Shown: positions 8,001 to 16,364 of the stretch, piece after piece
Layout: every line of letters starts with the position of its first letter
How positions within the stretch are numbered: the first letter of the stretch is position 1
From: Deltaproteobacteria bacterium
Lineage (GTDB): Bacteria; Desulfobacterota; Dissulfuribacteria; Dissulfuribacterales; QOAL01
DNA length: 35,340 bases
NCBI GenBank assembly: GCA_024275145.1
Contig: JAJRZR010000071.1
Span: forward strand, 1-35,340
Reading direction: 5' to 3'
Translations under genes and position numbers: made by a program
Notes under the pieces: model-generated
Databases searched by the model: none
Told to the model about the DNA's origin: nothing
The model's input: only the letters and a program-made list of their open reading frames with translations

Positions 8001-10331
8001 CCTGGTTATGGACGGATGCCCGGCAAAGAATCCAATGGCCTCGGTGATGGTAAGCTCCAGGATCTCTGAAACATTCCTGCCATGGTAATGAACCGAAAGT
8101 ACCTGTGGCTGGAAACGCCTTCCCCTGCACTTGGGGCAGGGCAGATAGAGATCGGGCAGGAACTGCATCTCCACCACCTCCACTCCCAGCCCCTTGCACT
8201 GGGGACATTGCCCTAAGCTGGAGTTGAAGGAAAAGGTGGAGGGTGTGAATCCTAGTTCCTTGGCCTCTGGGGTGCGGGCAAGGAGTGGGCGGATGTGGTC
8301 ATAGGCCTTTAGATAGGTGGCAGGGTTGGCCCTGGGGCTTTTGCCTATAGTGGCCTGATCCAGGAGGACTATCTGGTCCATGTCCTGGGTTCCTGTGATC
8401 TTTTCGTACCTGCCCGGCCTTTCCGTTGGTTTGCCTTTCTGCCTCAGGATTCCCCTGTACAGGACGAGCTCCAGCAGTGTGGACTTCCCGGAACCTGATG
8501 GTCCTGTAATAACCGTAATTCCATGGCGAGGGAACCCTACATCTATGTCCCTGAGGTTGTTTTCTGCTGCACCCTTTACCCTGACAAATCCTGAAAATTT
8601 CCTTTTACCCCTTGGCAAGGCCTTTGGTCTGGTTACCTTTTCCATAGCCATGGCGGTAGGGGTCTGCAGCTTCAAGAGATTTTCAGGCATTCCGGCAAAG
8701 AGCAATTTCCCGCCGTGTTCCCCTGCACCTGGTCCCAGATCCAGCACGTAATCCGAGGCCAGGATGACCCCTGGGTCGTGTTCCACAACTATCACGGTAT
8801 TTCCCCCGGCAGAGAGCCTCCTCATTAGGTCGATTATCCTGTCCGTGTCCATGGGATGGAGACCGGTAGTGGGTTCGTCCAGCACGTACAAGGTCTCTAC
8901 GAGTTCCGAGGAAAGTGCCCTGGTAAGCATTACCCTTGCGACCTCTCCCCCGGAAAGTGTCCTGCTCTGCCTGTCCAGTGTCAGGTAGTGGAGCCCTACT
9001 TCTTCAAGATATTCGAGGCGCCTGGTAACCTCTTTTGCAAGGAGCACCGATGCCCTGTCGAGTCCTGTATCAAGGCGCAGGAGTTCCTTTATCCACCCAA
9101 GTGCCCTTGGTATTTCCATAGCATAGAAATCGGGAAGGGCCAGCGCATTCAGGCGGAATGCCTTGATTCCTGGACCAAATCTGCTCCCCTGGCAGGCCGG
9201 GCATTTCAGGTAGGCCCTGTAACGGGACAGGATTATCCTCACATGGGTCTTATAGCGTTTGGATTCCAGCCACTGGAAGAACCCCTCTACCCCATACCAG
9301 TTCCCGTGTCCCAGAAGGACGCGATCCCTTGCCTCCCTGGGAAGATCCTTCCAGGGCACATCCAGGGGAATACCTGCCTGCCTGGCATATCTTGTAAGAT
9401 CCTCTTTGATCTCCCATGCGGATGGCATCTCCAGGATGGTTATGGCTCCATCTCCTATGGAGATGGCCTTGTCCGGGATCACTAGATCCCAGTCCACCCC
9501 TATCACCCTACCGAACCCGTGGCATTCGGGGCAGGCCCCAACCGGGCTATTGAATGAAAAAAGCCCCGGACTCCGCACTGGCACCTTGAAGCCGCATTCG
9601 GGGCACCGGTTTCTGTTACTGAAAACAAGGGGCTTGCCGTAGGGCAGGTAAACCATGACCTTGTCGGACATGCGGAGACCCTGTTCGAAGGCCTCAAGGA
9701 GCCTTGTAAGGTCACTGCCCCTGATCCTCAGGCGGTCCAACACCACCTCTATTTCTTCAGGTGCCTCTTCAAGGGAATCCATGTCGCGGATTCTTTGGTC
9801 CACAAAGGCCCTGAAGTATCCTGCCTGGATCAGGCCATCCCGCAGAAGGGACGGGTTCTCCCTGGCGACCACCCTGGCGGTTATAGTGACCGTGTTACCC
9901 TGGTGGCCTGACAAGAGGCTACGGGCAGCAGAAATGGGATCATATACCTGGACAGGCGCATGGCATGCGGGGCACCATGGGGTTGATGCCCTGTAGAAGA
10001 GCATCTTCATGAAGTGTGTTATCTCGGTGAGGGTGCCTACCGTGGAGCGGGAACTCTTGACCGGATTGGTCTGGCCGATGGCCACTGCCGGCGGTATGGA
10101 ATCTATCTCCAGAACGTCAGGCCTGGGCAGGCGTTCCAGGTACTGCCTTATATAGGCCGAGAATGTCTCGGCATATCGTCGCTGTCCTTCGGCGTAGAGG
10201 GTGTCAAAGGCAAGTGAACTCTTTCCGGAGCCTGAGACCCCGGTTATGCAGATCATCCGATGGAGGGGTAGGGTGAGATCAAATCCCTGTAGGTTGTGTT
10301 GATGGATGCGCTTTATGTCTATGGACTTCAT
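5040..10331 (-). CDS. uvrA: Tandem (double-length) excinuclease ABC subunit A
   Basis: A 1763-residue DNA-damage recognition ATPase of nucleotide excision repair, formed by two UvrA units in one chain (junction near residue 930) where ordinary UvrA is about 940. Four Walker A motifs are seen near residues 31 (GVSGSGKSS), 609 (GPSGSGKST), 962 (GISGSGKST) and 1455 (GVSGSGKST), each with a signature and Walker B. Signatures are LSGGEVARV, LSGGESQRL, LSEGEAQRV (degenerate) and LSGGEAQRI. Zinc modules of the CxxC type occur in both halves, and both keep an insertion after the first Walker A equivalent to the UvrB-binding domain. The second half resembles canonical UvrA but has a shortened signature domain. 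The architecture recalls the double-length UvrA known from Chlamydia. No strong Shine-Dalgarno precedes the ATG at 10331. Confidence 0.96.
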   Translation of the reverse strand: MKSIDIKRIHQHNLQGFDLTLPLHRMICITGVSGSGKSSLAFDTLYAEGQRRYAETFSAYIRQYLERLPRPDVLEIDSIPPAVAIGQTNPVKSSRSTVGTLTEITHFMKMLFYRASTPWCPACHAPVQVYDPISAARSLLSGHQGNTVTITARVVARENPSLLRDGLIQAGYFRAFVDQRIRDMDSLEEAPEEIEVVLDRLRIRGSDLTRLLEAFEQGLRMSDKVMVYLPYGKPLVFSNRNRCPECGFKVPVRSPGLFSFNSPVGACPECHGFGRVIGVDWDLVIPDKAISIGDGAITILEMPSAWEIKEDLTRYARQAGIPLDVPWKDLPREARDRVLLGHGNWYGVEGFFQWLESKRYKTHVRIILSRYRAYLKCPACQGSRFGPGIKAFRLNALALPDFYAMEIPRALGWIKELLRLDTGLDRASVLLAKEVTRRLEYLEEVGLHYLTLDRQSRTLSGGEVARVMLTRALSSELVETLYVLDEPTTGLHPMDTDRIIDLMRRLSAGGNTVIVVEHDPGVILASDYVLDLGPGAGEHGGKLLFAGMPENLLKLQTPTAMAMEKVTRPKALPRGKRKFSGFVRVKGAAENNLRDIDVGFPRHGITVITGPSGSGKSTLLELVLYRGILRQKGKPTERPGRYEKITGTQDMDQIVLLDQATIGKSPRANPATYLKAYDHIRPLLARTPEAKELGFTPSTFSFNSSLGQCPQCKGLGVEVVEMQFLPDLYLPCPKCRGRRFQPQVLSVHYHGRNVSEILELTITEAIGFFAGHPSITRRLEQARRVGLGYLRLGQPLSTLSGGESQRLKIARELFLPQGKNALFLLDEPTVGLHMEDVSRLLQALAMLRDKGHTVVLVEHHMEVLRSADWVVDLGPGGGTLGGRLVYQGPVDGILDIKESATGRWLSRYLEGKGGVDSSQYKTNRNLPQPPCGIHMEGARHHNLKDISLEIPRKCLTVITGISGSGKSTLAFDIIFAEGQRRYIESLPAYVRQFLKLYEQPEVDILTGLPPTVAIEQRTSRTGPRSTVGTLTEAYHYLRLLYARAGKPYCPTCGEMLSGRAPGDMAGRVIERFHGEEVLFLAPKVKRRKGLHRPVLEAAAKAGFSLVRIDGRLQELTPIPSLSRFKEHTVEVCVARRLINKGNMEGLAKAISMALDEGGGELVVMGRRGELFLSRRLSCPKCNISLPSPDPLLFSFNTEAGACPRCEGLGEINGRTCPECLGTRLKPEALAFRIKGMDIGTLCAMPAADALTFLNQCEFHEDTSSPATMLVSEAASRLSFLCDVGLSYLSLSRGGHTLSEGEAQRVRICAQLGSNLSGVCYVLDEPTIGLHPRDNRMLLRALSRLRDKGNTVLVVEHDEECIKAADFLVDLGPGGGRTGGKVVYAGPPRGIKNARESLTASALQDNNRYRITSRHREPRGFLELNGAMARNLKGIDVKIPLSALTGVTGVSGSGKSTLVMDVLHRNLETALSRSKRPVEERRLHCLKGLEGYNDLSRVLVVDHCPIGRTPRSTPATYVGLMDHIRNLFAGLPASRSKGWEAGRFSFNTKEGRCGACKGQGRLKVEMKFLPGVYIPCEVCGGNRYNEQTLSIRYKGRNIAQVLDMTMEEAREFFKAVPALARGLEVLCGLGLGYLTLGQASPSLSGGEAQRIKLAAEFIRGRRGKTLYILDEPSTGLHMADVARLMKLIQALVERGDTVLIIEHNLEVIKQVDWVIDLGPEGGDAGGHLLFQGPVHRLLNKDTHTARALKEFLQLGADITNNILM

Positions 10332-10813
10332 CGGAAAACAGAAATTTATCAGAAAAGAGGGGCCGGTGCAAAATACGCCGCTGCCTGAGATATATCATCC
10401 GATAAGGCTCTGTCTTTTTAATGAATGTTAAACTGCTTGTAACTTTAGAATTGTACAAAATAAATCATTCTATCAGGCACTCGAGGTGCATAATCTTGGT
10501 TCAATCCTGGATCTTGAATACAGGTCATAGGCAGATTCTATGGGATATATGTATCGGATGATTACGCGTATGCGGTGGGGGATAGTGGTTTTTACATAGG
10601 AGTTTTGGATCCATCCAGCCCTTGTGTTACAGGCAGGTTCGATGCTGGCTGGGCAGCCCGGGTGCCATTATTGGGCGGTTAGGCCTATTTGGTTAACGGC
10701 CTTTCAGACCTCAAGTGGATGCCTCATCAGATCCTGACAGCCCTTATCCCTTTGCTATCTAAGGCCAAGATCCCGATACTTGCAGGGACCTTGGGCAGAA
10801 GGTCATCTCCATT
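10332..10813. other. Intergenic region between uvrA and the diguanylate cyclase gene
   Basis: About 480 nt with no convincing gene. A small hairpin GACCTT-N6-AAGGTC (10787-10804) lies just past the diguanylate cyclase stop and could help end its transcript, but there is no T-run. A 44-nt segment at 10481-10524 resembles one at 31691-31737 (see repeat entries). The uvrA promoter should lie here, but no convincing -35/-10 pair was recognised. Confidence 0.5.
10481..10524 (+). repeat. Possible intergenic repeat element, copy A
   Basis: The segment reads TCGAGGTGCATAATCTTGG, then TTCAATCCTG, then an 11-nt loop and CAGG. It aligns with 31691-31737 over 29 nt with 5 mismatches, and in both copies the aligned block ends in CCTG that pairs with a downstream CAGG. 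Both copies lie in gene-free DNA. A chance match of this quality is not excluded in 35 kb. Confidence 0.3.
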
Positions 10814-11986
10814 TTATGTCTCGTCGGTCCATATTACCCGGTTCCTTCCCATCTTTTTGGCGGCATAGAGCCGCCTGTCTGCCTTTCTGACCAGGGGTTC
10901 TTGTTCGCAAGTCTCCAGTTCCGATGCGGAGGCAACTCCGATGGAAACGGTTACCAGGATGGTCACGCCGTGGTAATCGAAAGGGGTGCGCGCTATCTTC
11001 TGGCGCAGACGTTCGGCGAACTTCCTGCCGCTATGCAGGTCTCCCATGGACACGGCGTAAAATTCCTCGCCACCATAGCGTCCAACCCTTTCCTCTTTCC
11101 TTGTTATGTCGTTCATAAGCTCTGCGAGGGATGCCAGGACATGATCCCCGGCCAGGTGGCCGTACTGGTCGTTTATCCTTTTGAAATGATCTATGTCCAG
11201 CATGAGAAACGAGAAGTCCTTGATATGGCCCCTTTGGAAATGGCCGAAATTCACCTCGAGGATCTGTTCCAGGATCTTTCTCTTGGGTAGCTTGGTAAGT
11301 TCATCGAAATAGCCTATTTTTTCAAGCAGTTCCTTCTGCTCCATCTCTTTCGTGACGTCGGTTAGGCAACCTACGGACAGGTTTATGTCATCCTTGGGGA
11401 ACCTCTTGATGGTAGCAAGATCCTTGAGCCATATGGTATTCCCGAGGGGAGGTGTCAGTTTATAAAGGGCCTCTAGTTGGCCCTGTTGGATACCTTGTCC
11501 CCTGAGACGCTGTCGTCCCCTCTGGATTTCGTGCGCTGTGACGATCTCTTCATATATCTCCTTTCTGGCAGGTCTGCGTTTATATATCCTTCTTTCCCTC
11601 AGCGATGAGCGGAACACCTCGGAGGCATGCGCGATATCGCACCGCAAAAGATTCAAAAGGCCCTGGCTTACGTATTCATACCATATGTCCCTTCCATTCT
11701 GGCGCCAGGCTGCGATATACGGCATGGATGGGCAGCCGCAAAGATCGAATTTATAATTTGCCTCCAGGAAGAAGAGCAATGTGCCCTTGAGATTGTCACT
11801 GCAACCCGATTTCAGGATACGGCCACAATAATCATGGGGAATGTATTTGTTGTGTGTAAAAGGGGATAAGGATTTCATAGTTGGATAGTAGGTCGCTATC
11901 AGTTGATCGTTCTGCCAAACCTGTAATTTGGTTGCGATATCATTTCTATCATCTGTCCAATTATCATGGGCAGGGCATATACGCAA
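10814..11986 (-). CDS. Diguanylate cyclase (GGDEF) with unrecognised N-terminal sensor region
   Basis: Makes the second messenger cyclic di-GMP. The C-terminal GGDEF domain (about residues 225-385) is intact: 'GYFDELTKLPKR' start, 'FLMLDIDHFKRINDQYGHLAGDHVL' and active-site loop RYGGEEF near residue 306. The usual inhibitory I-site RxxD five residues before GGEEF reads RKEE, so product inhibition is probably altered. Upstream 'LSVGCLTDVTKEMEQKELLEKIGY' is the tail of a PAS-like domain; the first 200 residues include several cysteines (GCSDN, LCGCPSM) and match no family I recognise. The 390-residue reading uses a TTG start at 11986 without a good ribosome-binding site; the first in-frame ATG is at 11878. 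It may be monocistronic and is divergent from the GATE-domain gene. Confidence 0.85.
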   Translation of the reverse strand: MRICPAHDNWTDDRNDIATKLQVWQNDQLIATYYPTMKSLSPFTHNKYIPHDYCGRILKSGCSDNLKGTLLFFLEANYKFDLCGCPSMPYIAAWRQNGRDIWYEYVSQGLLNLLRCDIAHASEVFRSSLRERRIYKRRPARKEIYEEIVTAHEIQRGRQRLRGQGIQQGQLEALYKLTPPLGNTIWLKDLATIKRFPKDDINLSVGCLTDVTKEMEQKELLEKIGYFDELTKLPKRKILEQILEVNFGHFQRGHIKDFSFLMLDIDHFKRINDQYGHLAGDHVLASLAELMNDITRKEERVGRYGGEEFYAVSMGDLHSGRKFAERLRQKIARTPFDYHGVTILVTVSIGVASASELETCEQEPLVRKADRRLYAAKKMGRNRVIWTDET

Positions 11987-12091
11987 TGCGTTTTCGTCAC
12001 CATCCCAGGTTCTGTTATCGGGTTGCCCTGGCCTTTATCTTGAAACTCAACCTTTTCACGCTCTCTATCTGTTGGTAAGTTTCCCAGACAC

Positions 12092-13180
12092 ATGTCAGCC
12101 AACAGGGAAAGCAAAAACGGCCATGTAAATAGAAGAGGGACAAGATGGCCCTTGTCCCTATGGTTGGCCATCGTATCAGCCATCATCATAGCCTTGTTCG
12201 CGTTTCCGGGTACGACTTGGCCACTGGTCATACACAGGATTCTCTGGCCTCTGGTACGGCTTTTACTAATCATGTCGGCAAGCCTTGGTCTCAGTGCCGT
12301 GGTAGAGGGGATGGGATGGTCTAGATTCGTGGCCAGTCTTGCCAGGCCCCTTATGCGTCTTGGCAATCTCAGTGACTGGAGTGGTACGGCATTTACCACC
12401 GCATTCCTATCCGGTGTCGCAGCCAGCACCCTTCTCTGGAATGCATACCAGGATGGCAGGATCTCAAGACGGGAGATGATACTTGCCACGTTGATGAATC
12501 TGGGCCTGCCATCCTATATACTTCACCTTCCCGTAACCTTTGCCATCATCGTACCCCTAGTCGGTTCCGCCGGTCTTATTTACATGACGATAACCTTCCT
12601 GGCCGCTGTACTCAGGACACTCGTGGTGCTCGCCGTCGGGCGCCTATTTTTGAAAAGGATACCAGGTAGCCTCAACGAGGTGGACATACCTCATGCAGGA
12701 GCGGCTACAGGGGGTGAAGACAGGAAGAAAAGGATTAGGCGGCTTCTCGGAGTGTACCTTTCGGACAGGCTGTCCAGGATCGTCATGTATACCGTGCCCA
12801 TCTATATACTGGTGGTGCTTCTTCAGGAGTGGGGCTTTTTCACGTGGCTCCAGGGAGCCGCCACCTCTCTCGTAAGGCTCAAGGCCTTTCCGGTAGAGGG
12901 GATCTCTGTGGTCGTGTTTAGTATAGTCGCAGAATTTACCGCAGGGGCCGCTGCCGCAGGGGCTATGTTAAGCGAAGGGGTGTTGACAGTGAAAGAGACG
13001 GTCCTTGCCCTCATCATGGGTAACATTGTTGCCACTCCTGTCCGCGCCCTCAGGCACCAGCTACCAAGGTATCTGGGGATATATCAACCCAAGACGGGTA
13101 TACAACTGCTGCTGGCAGGTCAAACCATGAGGATAATCAGTGTGATGATAGTGGGATCGATTTATTATTTCTTTGTTTGA
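12092..13180 (+). CDS. Nucleoside-recognition (GATE) domain membrane protein
   Basis: A 362-residue polytopic inner-membrane protein with about eight hydrophobic segments. Two related halves are visible: 'LLLIMSASLGLSAVVEGMGWSRFVASLARPLMRL...' with 'TAFTTAFLSGVAASTLLWNAYQDGRI', and 'IPIYILVVLLQEWGFFTWLQGA' with 'FSIVAEFTAGAAAAGAMLSEGVL...LIMGNIVATPVRALRHQLP'. The arrangement matches the GATE/nucleoside-recognition family also found in spore maturation proteins and in nucleoside transporters; the actual substrate in these stand-alone bacterial forms is unknown. The ATG at 12092 has only a weak ribosome-binding site. It ends 29 nt before the peptidase-ChaN fusion and is probably co-transcribed with it. 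Confidence 0.75.
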   Translation: MSANRESKNGHVNRRGTRWPLSLWLAIVSAIIIALFAFPGTTWPLVIHRILWPLVRLLLIMSASLGLSAVVEGMGWSRFVASLARPLMRLGNLSDWSGTAFTTAFLSGVAASTLLWNAYQDGRISRREMILATLMNLGLPSYILHLPVTFAIIVPLVGSAGLIYMTITFLAAVLRTLVVLAVGRLFLKRIPGSLNEVDIPHAGAATGGEDRKKRIRRLLGVYLSDRLSRIVMYTVPIYILVVLLQEWGFFTWLQGAATSLVRLKAFPVEGISVVVFSIVAEFTAGAAAAGAMLSEGVLTVKETVLALIMGNIVATPVRALRHQLPRYLGIYQPKTGIQLLLAGQTMRIISVMIVGSIYYFFV

Positions 13181-13209
13181 AGAGATCAATACGTTTGAAA
13201 GGAGCCCTT

Positions 13210-16200
13210 ATGAAATATGTTTTGATAACCCTTGCCTGTTTGCTTGTCGTTTGTCACGTGGATCACATCTGGGCAATGGAAACAGGCCGGCAGTACTATG
13301 ACCGCTATCCCCTGTTTCATCTGGACATAGGTCTGGATTTCAAGAAGGCCGTGGTGAATGGACTGGCATGGTTCGACCTGGAATCAGGTGGAAAGGTGTC
13401 GTTGGACATCAATGGCATAGAGGTGCTGGGTGTCTCGCTTGCCGGGCACGACGTCGGCCATATGGTACAGGGAATGCTTACTATAGGTCCGGTAGGTAAC
13501 AGCGGAAGGGTTGAGATCAGGTTCAGGAAGATGTTTCCCGAATCGTCCGGTACAGGATATGGCGGGGCAGATACGGGGGACTTCTTCACGGGCGATTCCG
13601 CCGTGCTGCTGGACAATTGGTGCCCAACTTTTCCCGGTCTTGCCAGATATGAACTCAAGGTCAGGGTACCCGCGGGTGTCACGGCTGTTTCAGAGGCCGA
13701 CAAGGTTTTGGTCAAGGGCGATGGGACTACTAGATCCTTCTCCTTTGTGTTCCCATATCCCAGGCCGGGGATCTCCCTGGTGGCAGGTCCATATTCGATT
13801 TCAAGTACGCATTACAAGGGGATAGAGATCGCCACGTATTTCTTTAAAGAAGATGAGGGGCTTGCCGCCGGGTATCTCAAGAAGGTCAGGCATTACCTCG
13901 ATCTTTATCAGGGCCTGCTCGGCCAGTATCCATACCGGCGTTTTGCAGTGGTGGAAAACAGGGCGCCGACCGGCTACGGCATGGCCACTTTTACACTCCT
14001 CGGTCAGCAGGTTGCCAGACTGCCCTTCATAGTGGATACCTCGCTGGGTCATGAATTCCTGCATTCATGGTTTGGCAATTCCGTTTACGTGGATATGGAC
14101 CAGGGTAACTGGTGTGAGGGATTGACCGTATATCTGGCTGATTATAGGTATGAAGCGGACAAGGGCAAGGGCGTGGAGTACAGGCACCAGATACTGACCA
14201 ACTATCAGGCCTATGTGCATGGAGAGAATGCCATGTCCCTTGCCGAATTCAGGCAAGGTGTTGACAAGGCCTCCAGGGCGGTGGGCTATGGAAAGGGGGC
14301 CATGGTTTTCCACATGCTTGAATCCATCATAGGGACGGAAAGATTTGACAGCGGACTTAGGGCCTTTATCAAGGAGTTCATGTTTCGCAGGGCATCATGG
14401 TCAGATATCGAATCGGTATTTTCCAGGGTGTCGGGTGAAAAACTTTCGGGTTTTTTCGACCAATGGCTTCATAGGAGGGACGTACCAGGGCTGGAGATAA
14501 AGAGCGCCAGGGTGAGGACCCTTTTTTCAGGAAAGAAGGAGACGGAGATAGAGATACTCCAGACGACGGAGAAGCCCTACGATTTGTCTGTCCCCGTGGT
14601 GCTTAAGGGCGCTGGTGATGACGAAAGGAGGATTATAAGGATATCAAAGGGCAGTGAAAGGATAAGGCTTGTCTCTGATAAGGAGCCATGGGAGGTGGTC
14701 GTAGATGGTGCCTTTGATGTCATGAGAGGGCTCCATGACGAGGAATACCCGCCGGTACTTTCAAGGCTGTTAGGGGCTGAACGCAGGTTGTTCGTGGTAT
14801 CAGGCCATGACAGGGGGATATACAAGGGAATTGCAGCCATTTTAAGGGAGAAGGGTTTCTTGTATAAGAGGGCAGAGGAACTCGACCATCGTGTCCTTTC
14901 AAACGCCTCCCTTTTGGTACTTGGCAGGCCACAAGGACATATGTTGCGTCTGTTCTGGCCCGTTGAATCCCCTGAGGATGGGGTGGTCTTGAAGGTCCTG
15001 GACAATCCATTCAACCACATGCAGGTAGTGGCCAATCTCCAGGCATCTTCTGCCCAGGAGCTGGACATGATAATTCCGAGGCTGTTTCATTACGGGAAAT
15101 ACAGTTCCTTAAGATTTGAGAATGGAAAGGTCGTGGCCAAAAGTATAAAAAAGACCGAAAATGGTATAAGAGGCCGTGTTGCCAGGGAACCGAGGGGCAT
15201 AGCAGCCAGGGATTTGACCCCTATGGGTCGTATCCTGGATACCGTTTCCGGCAGTAAGGTGATCTATGTCGCCGAAAAGCACGATCGCATGGGGGATCAC
15301 ATGGCGCAGTTCGAGGCTATAAAGGGGCTCTATGACCGAGGGATTCCGCTCAGTGTCGGCATGGAGATGTTCCAGCGGCCTTTTCAAGGGGTCATAGACC
15401 AGTACATGGCAGGCAGGATCAATGAACGTCAGTTCCTTGAAAAGACAGAGTACTTCAAGAGATGGGGCTTCAATTACCGTTTTTATAGGCCAATAGTAGA
15501 GTTTTGCAAAAAGAACCATATACCCTTGGTGGCCTTGAATCTCAGGAGTGAGATCTCCAAGCAGGTGGCAAGGGAAGGGCTGGCCTCTTTGTCAAAGGAA
15601 GAACGGGGACAACTACCGAAGGAAATCGATCTGTCAAACACCGCTTACAGAGATAGGCTGCAGGAAATATACGATGAGCACGATGCCATGGCAGGCCTGT
15701 CGAATTTTAACAATTTTTTCGAGGCCCAGGTATGCTGGGACGAGACCATGGCCCAGTCCATATCCGACTTCTTGAAGGATCATCCTGACAGTCACATGGT
15801 AGTTATCGTGGGTATGGGGCACGTCATGTACAGGTACGGAATCCCTGATCGGGTCGAGAGAAGGGGGATAAAGGCGCAATCCGTCATCGTGAACGACCCG
15901 GAAACGGCGCTCGAACCGGCTATGGCAGACTATTTCATGTTTTCCCCTGAGGAAGAGGCACCCTTTGTGGCAAGGCTTGGCGTAATGCTCATGCCTTCAA
16001 AAGGGCACCTAGTGGTAAAGGACGTCATGCCGGGCAGCCCAGCCATGCAAGGCGGGATCAAATCCGGGGATATACTATTGGCCTTTGATGGTCAGCCTGT
16101 AAAGGACATCTATGCCCTAAAGCTGGATCTCTTCTTCAAAAAGAAAGGCCAGCGGGCCAGGCTCAAGATTAAGAGAATAATTCGGTTTGCACCGGATAAG

Positions 16201-16278
16201 ATACTCGATCTTGAAACAGGACCGTTTGAACCATTCTCCTTCGGTATGTCGCCTGGCCATCATCATATGTCGAGATAG
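13210..16278 (+). CDS. Exported M1-type metallopeptidase fused to ChaN and PDZ domains
   Basis: A 1022-residue exported protein with three recognisable modules. The signal peptide (MKYVLITLACLLVVCHVDHIWA) is followed by an M1-like aminopeptidase region: zinc motif HEFLH (H281, E282, H285), a third ligand E303 in GNWCEG, and catalytic tyrosine Y360 in VGYGKG. An unassigned spacer (about 430-660) leads to a ChaN-like domain ('IYVAEKHDRMGDHMAQFEAI' at 685, 'LSVGMEMFQRPFQ', 'VVIVGMGHVMYRYGIP'), a family linked to iron or haem uptake. A PDZ domain (about 917-990, 'VKDVMPGSPAMQGGIKSGDILLAFDG') ends the chain. GGAG with AAAG upstream at 5 nt fixes the ATG at 13210; a TTG start at 13177 is less likely. 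It follows the GATE-domain gene closely. Confidence 0.88.
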   Translation: MKYVLITLACLLVVCHVDHIWAMETGRQYYDRYPLFHLDIGLDFKKAVVNGLAWFDLESGGKVSLDINGIEVLGVSLAGHDVGHMVQGMLTIGPVGNSGRVEIRFRKMFPESSGTGYGGADTGDFFTGDSAVLLDNWCPTFPGLARYELKVRVPAGVTAVSEADKVLVKGDGTTRSFSFVFPYPRPGISLVAGPYSISSTHYKGIEIATYFFKEDEGLAAGYLKKVRHYLDLYQGLLGQYPYRRFAVVENRAPTGYGMATFTLLGQQVARLPFIVDTSLGHEFLHSWFGNSVYVDMDQGNWCEGLTVYLADYRYEADKGKGVEYRHQILTNYQAYVHGENAMSLAEFRQGVDKASRAVGYGKGAMVFHMLESIIGTERFDSGLRAFIKEFMFRRASWSDIESVFSRVSGEKLSGFFDQWLHRRDVPGLEIKSARVRTLFSGKKETEIEILQTTEKPYDLSVPVVLKGAGDDERRIIRISKGSERIRLVSDKEPWEVVVDGAFDVMRGLHDEEYPPVLSRLLGAERRLFVVSGHDRGIYKGIAAILREKGFLYKRAEELDHRVLSNASLLVLGRPQGHMLRLFWPVESPEDGVVLKVLDNPFNHMQVVANLQASSAQELDMIIPRLFHYGKYSSLRFENGKVVAKSIKKTENGIRGRVAREPRGIAARDLTPMGRILDTVSGSKVIYVAEKHDRMGDHMAQFEAIKGLYDRGIPLSVGMEMFQRPFQGVIDQYMAGRINERQFLEKTEYFKRWGFNYRFYRPIVEFCKKNHIPLVALNLRSEISKQVAREGLASLSKEERGQLPKEIDLSNTAYRDRLQEIYDEHDAMAGLSNFNNFFEAQVCWDETMAQSISDFLKDHPDSHMVVIVGMGHVMYRYGIPDRVERRGIKAQSVIVNDPETALEPAMADYFMFSPEEEAPFVARLGVMLMPSKGHLVVKDVMPGSPAMQGGIKSGDILLAFDGQPVKDIYALKLDLFFKKKGQRARLKIKRIIRFAPDKILDLETGPFEPFSFGMSPGHHHMSR

Positions 16279-16288
16279 AGGCCGGAAC

Positions 16289-16315
16289 AGGTAACCGATC
16301 GCATGGTTGTTACCT
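16289..16315. promoter_or_regulatory. Inverted repeat upstream of the cation-efflux gene
   Basis: A perfect 7-bp inverted repeat AGGTAAC / GTTACCT separated by 13 nt, 11 nt past the stop of the peptidase-ChaN gene and about 50 nt before the cation-efflux ATG. There is no T-run, so it is not a classical terminator. It could be an operator for metal-dependent control of the efflux gene or a transcript-stabilising hairpin. Confidence 0.35.
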
Positions 16316-16364
16316 AAGATTGTGAAAAGTTCCTGATACGTATGCGGTTATACATGCAGAAGCC

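Noticed and set aside
5410-9996. Many open frames on both strands across uvrA
   Set aside because: All lie within a single unbroken 1763-codon gene with full domain support.
10625-10650. tRNA-like GGTTCGAT arm
   Set aside because: The flanking bases do not pair as a T-stem and no acceptor or anticodon arms are present.
13210-13242. Lipoprotein signal in the peptidase-ChaN protein (TLAC)
   Set aside because: The cysteine is at residue 10, too close to the start, and the box lacks leucine at -3.
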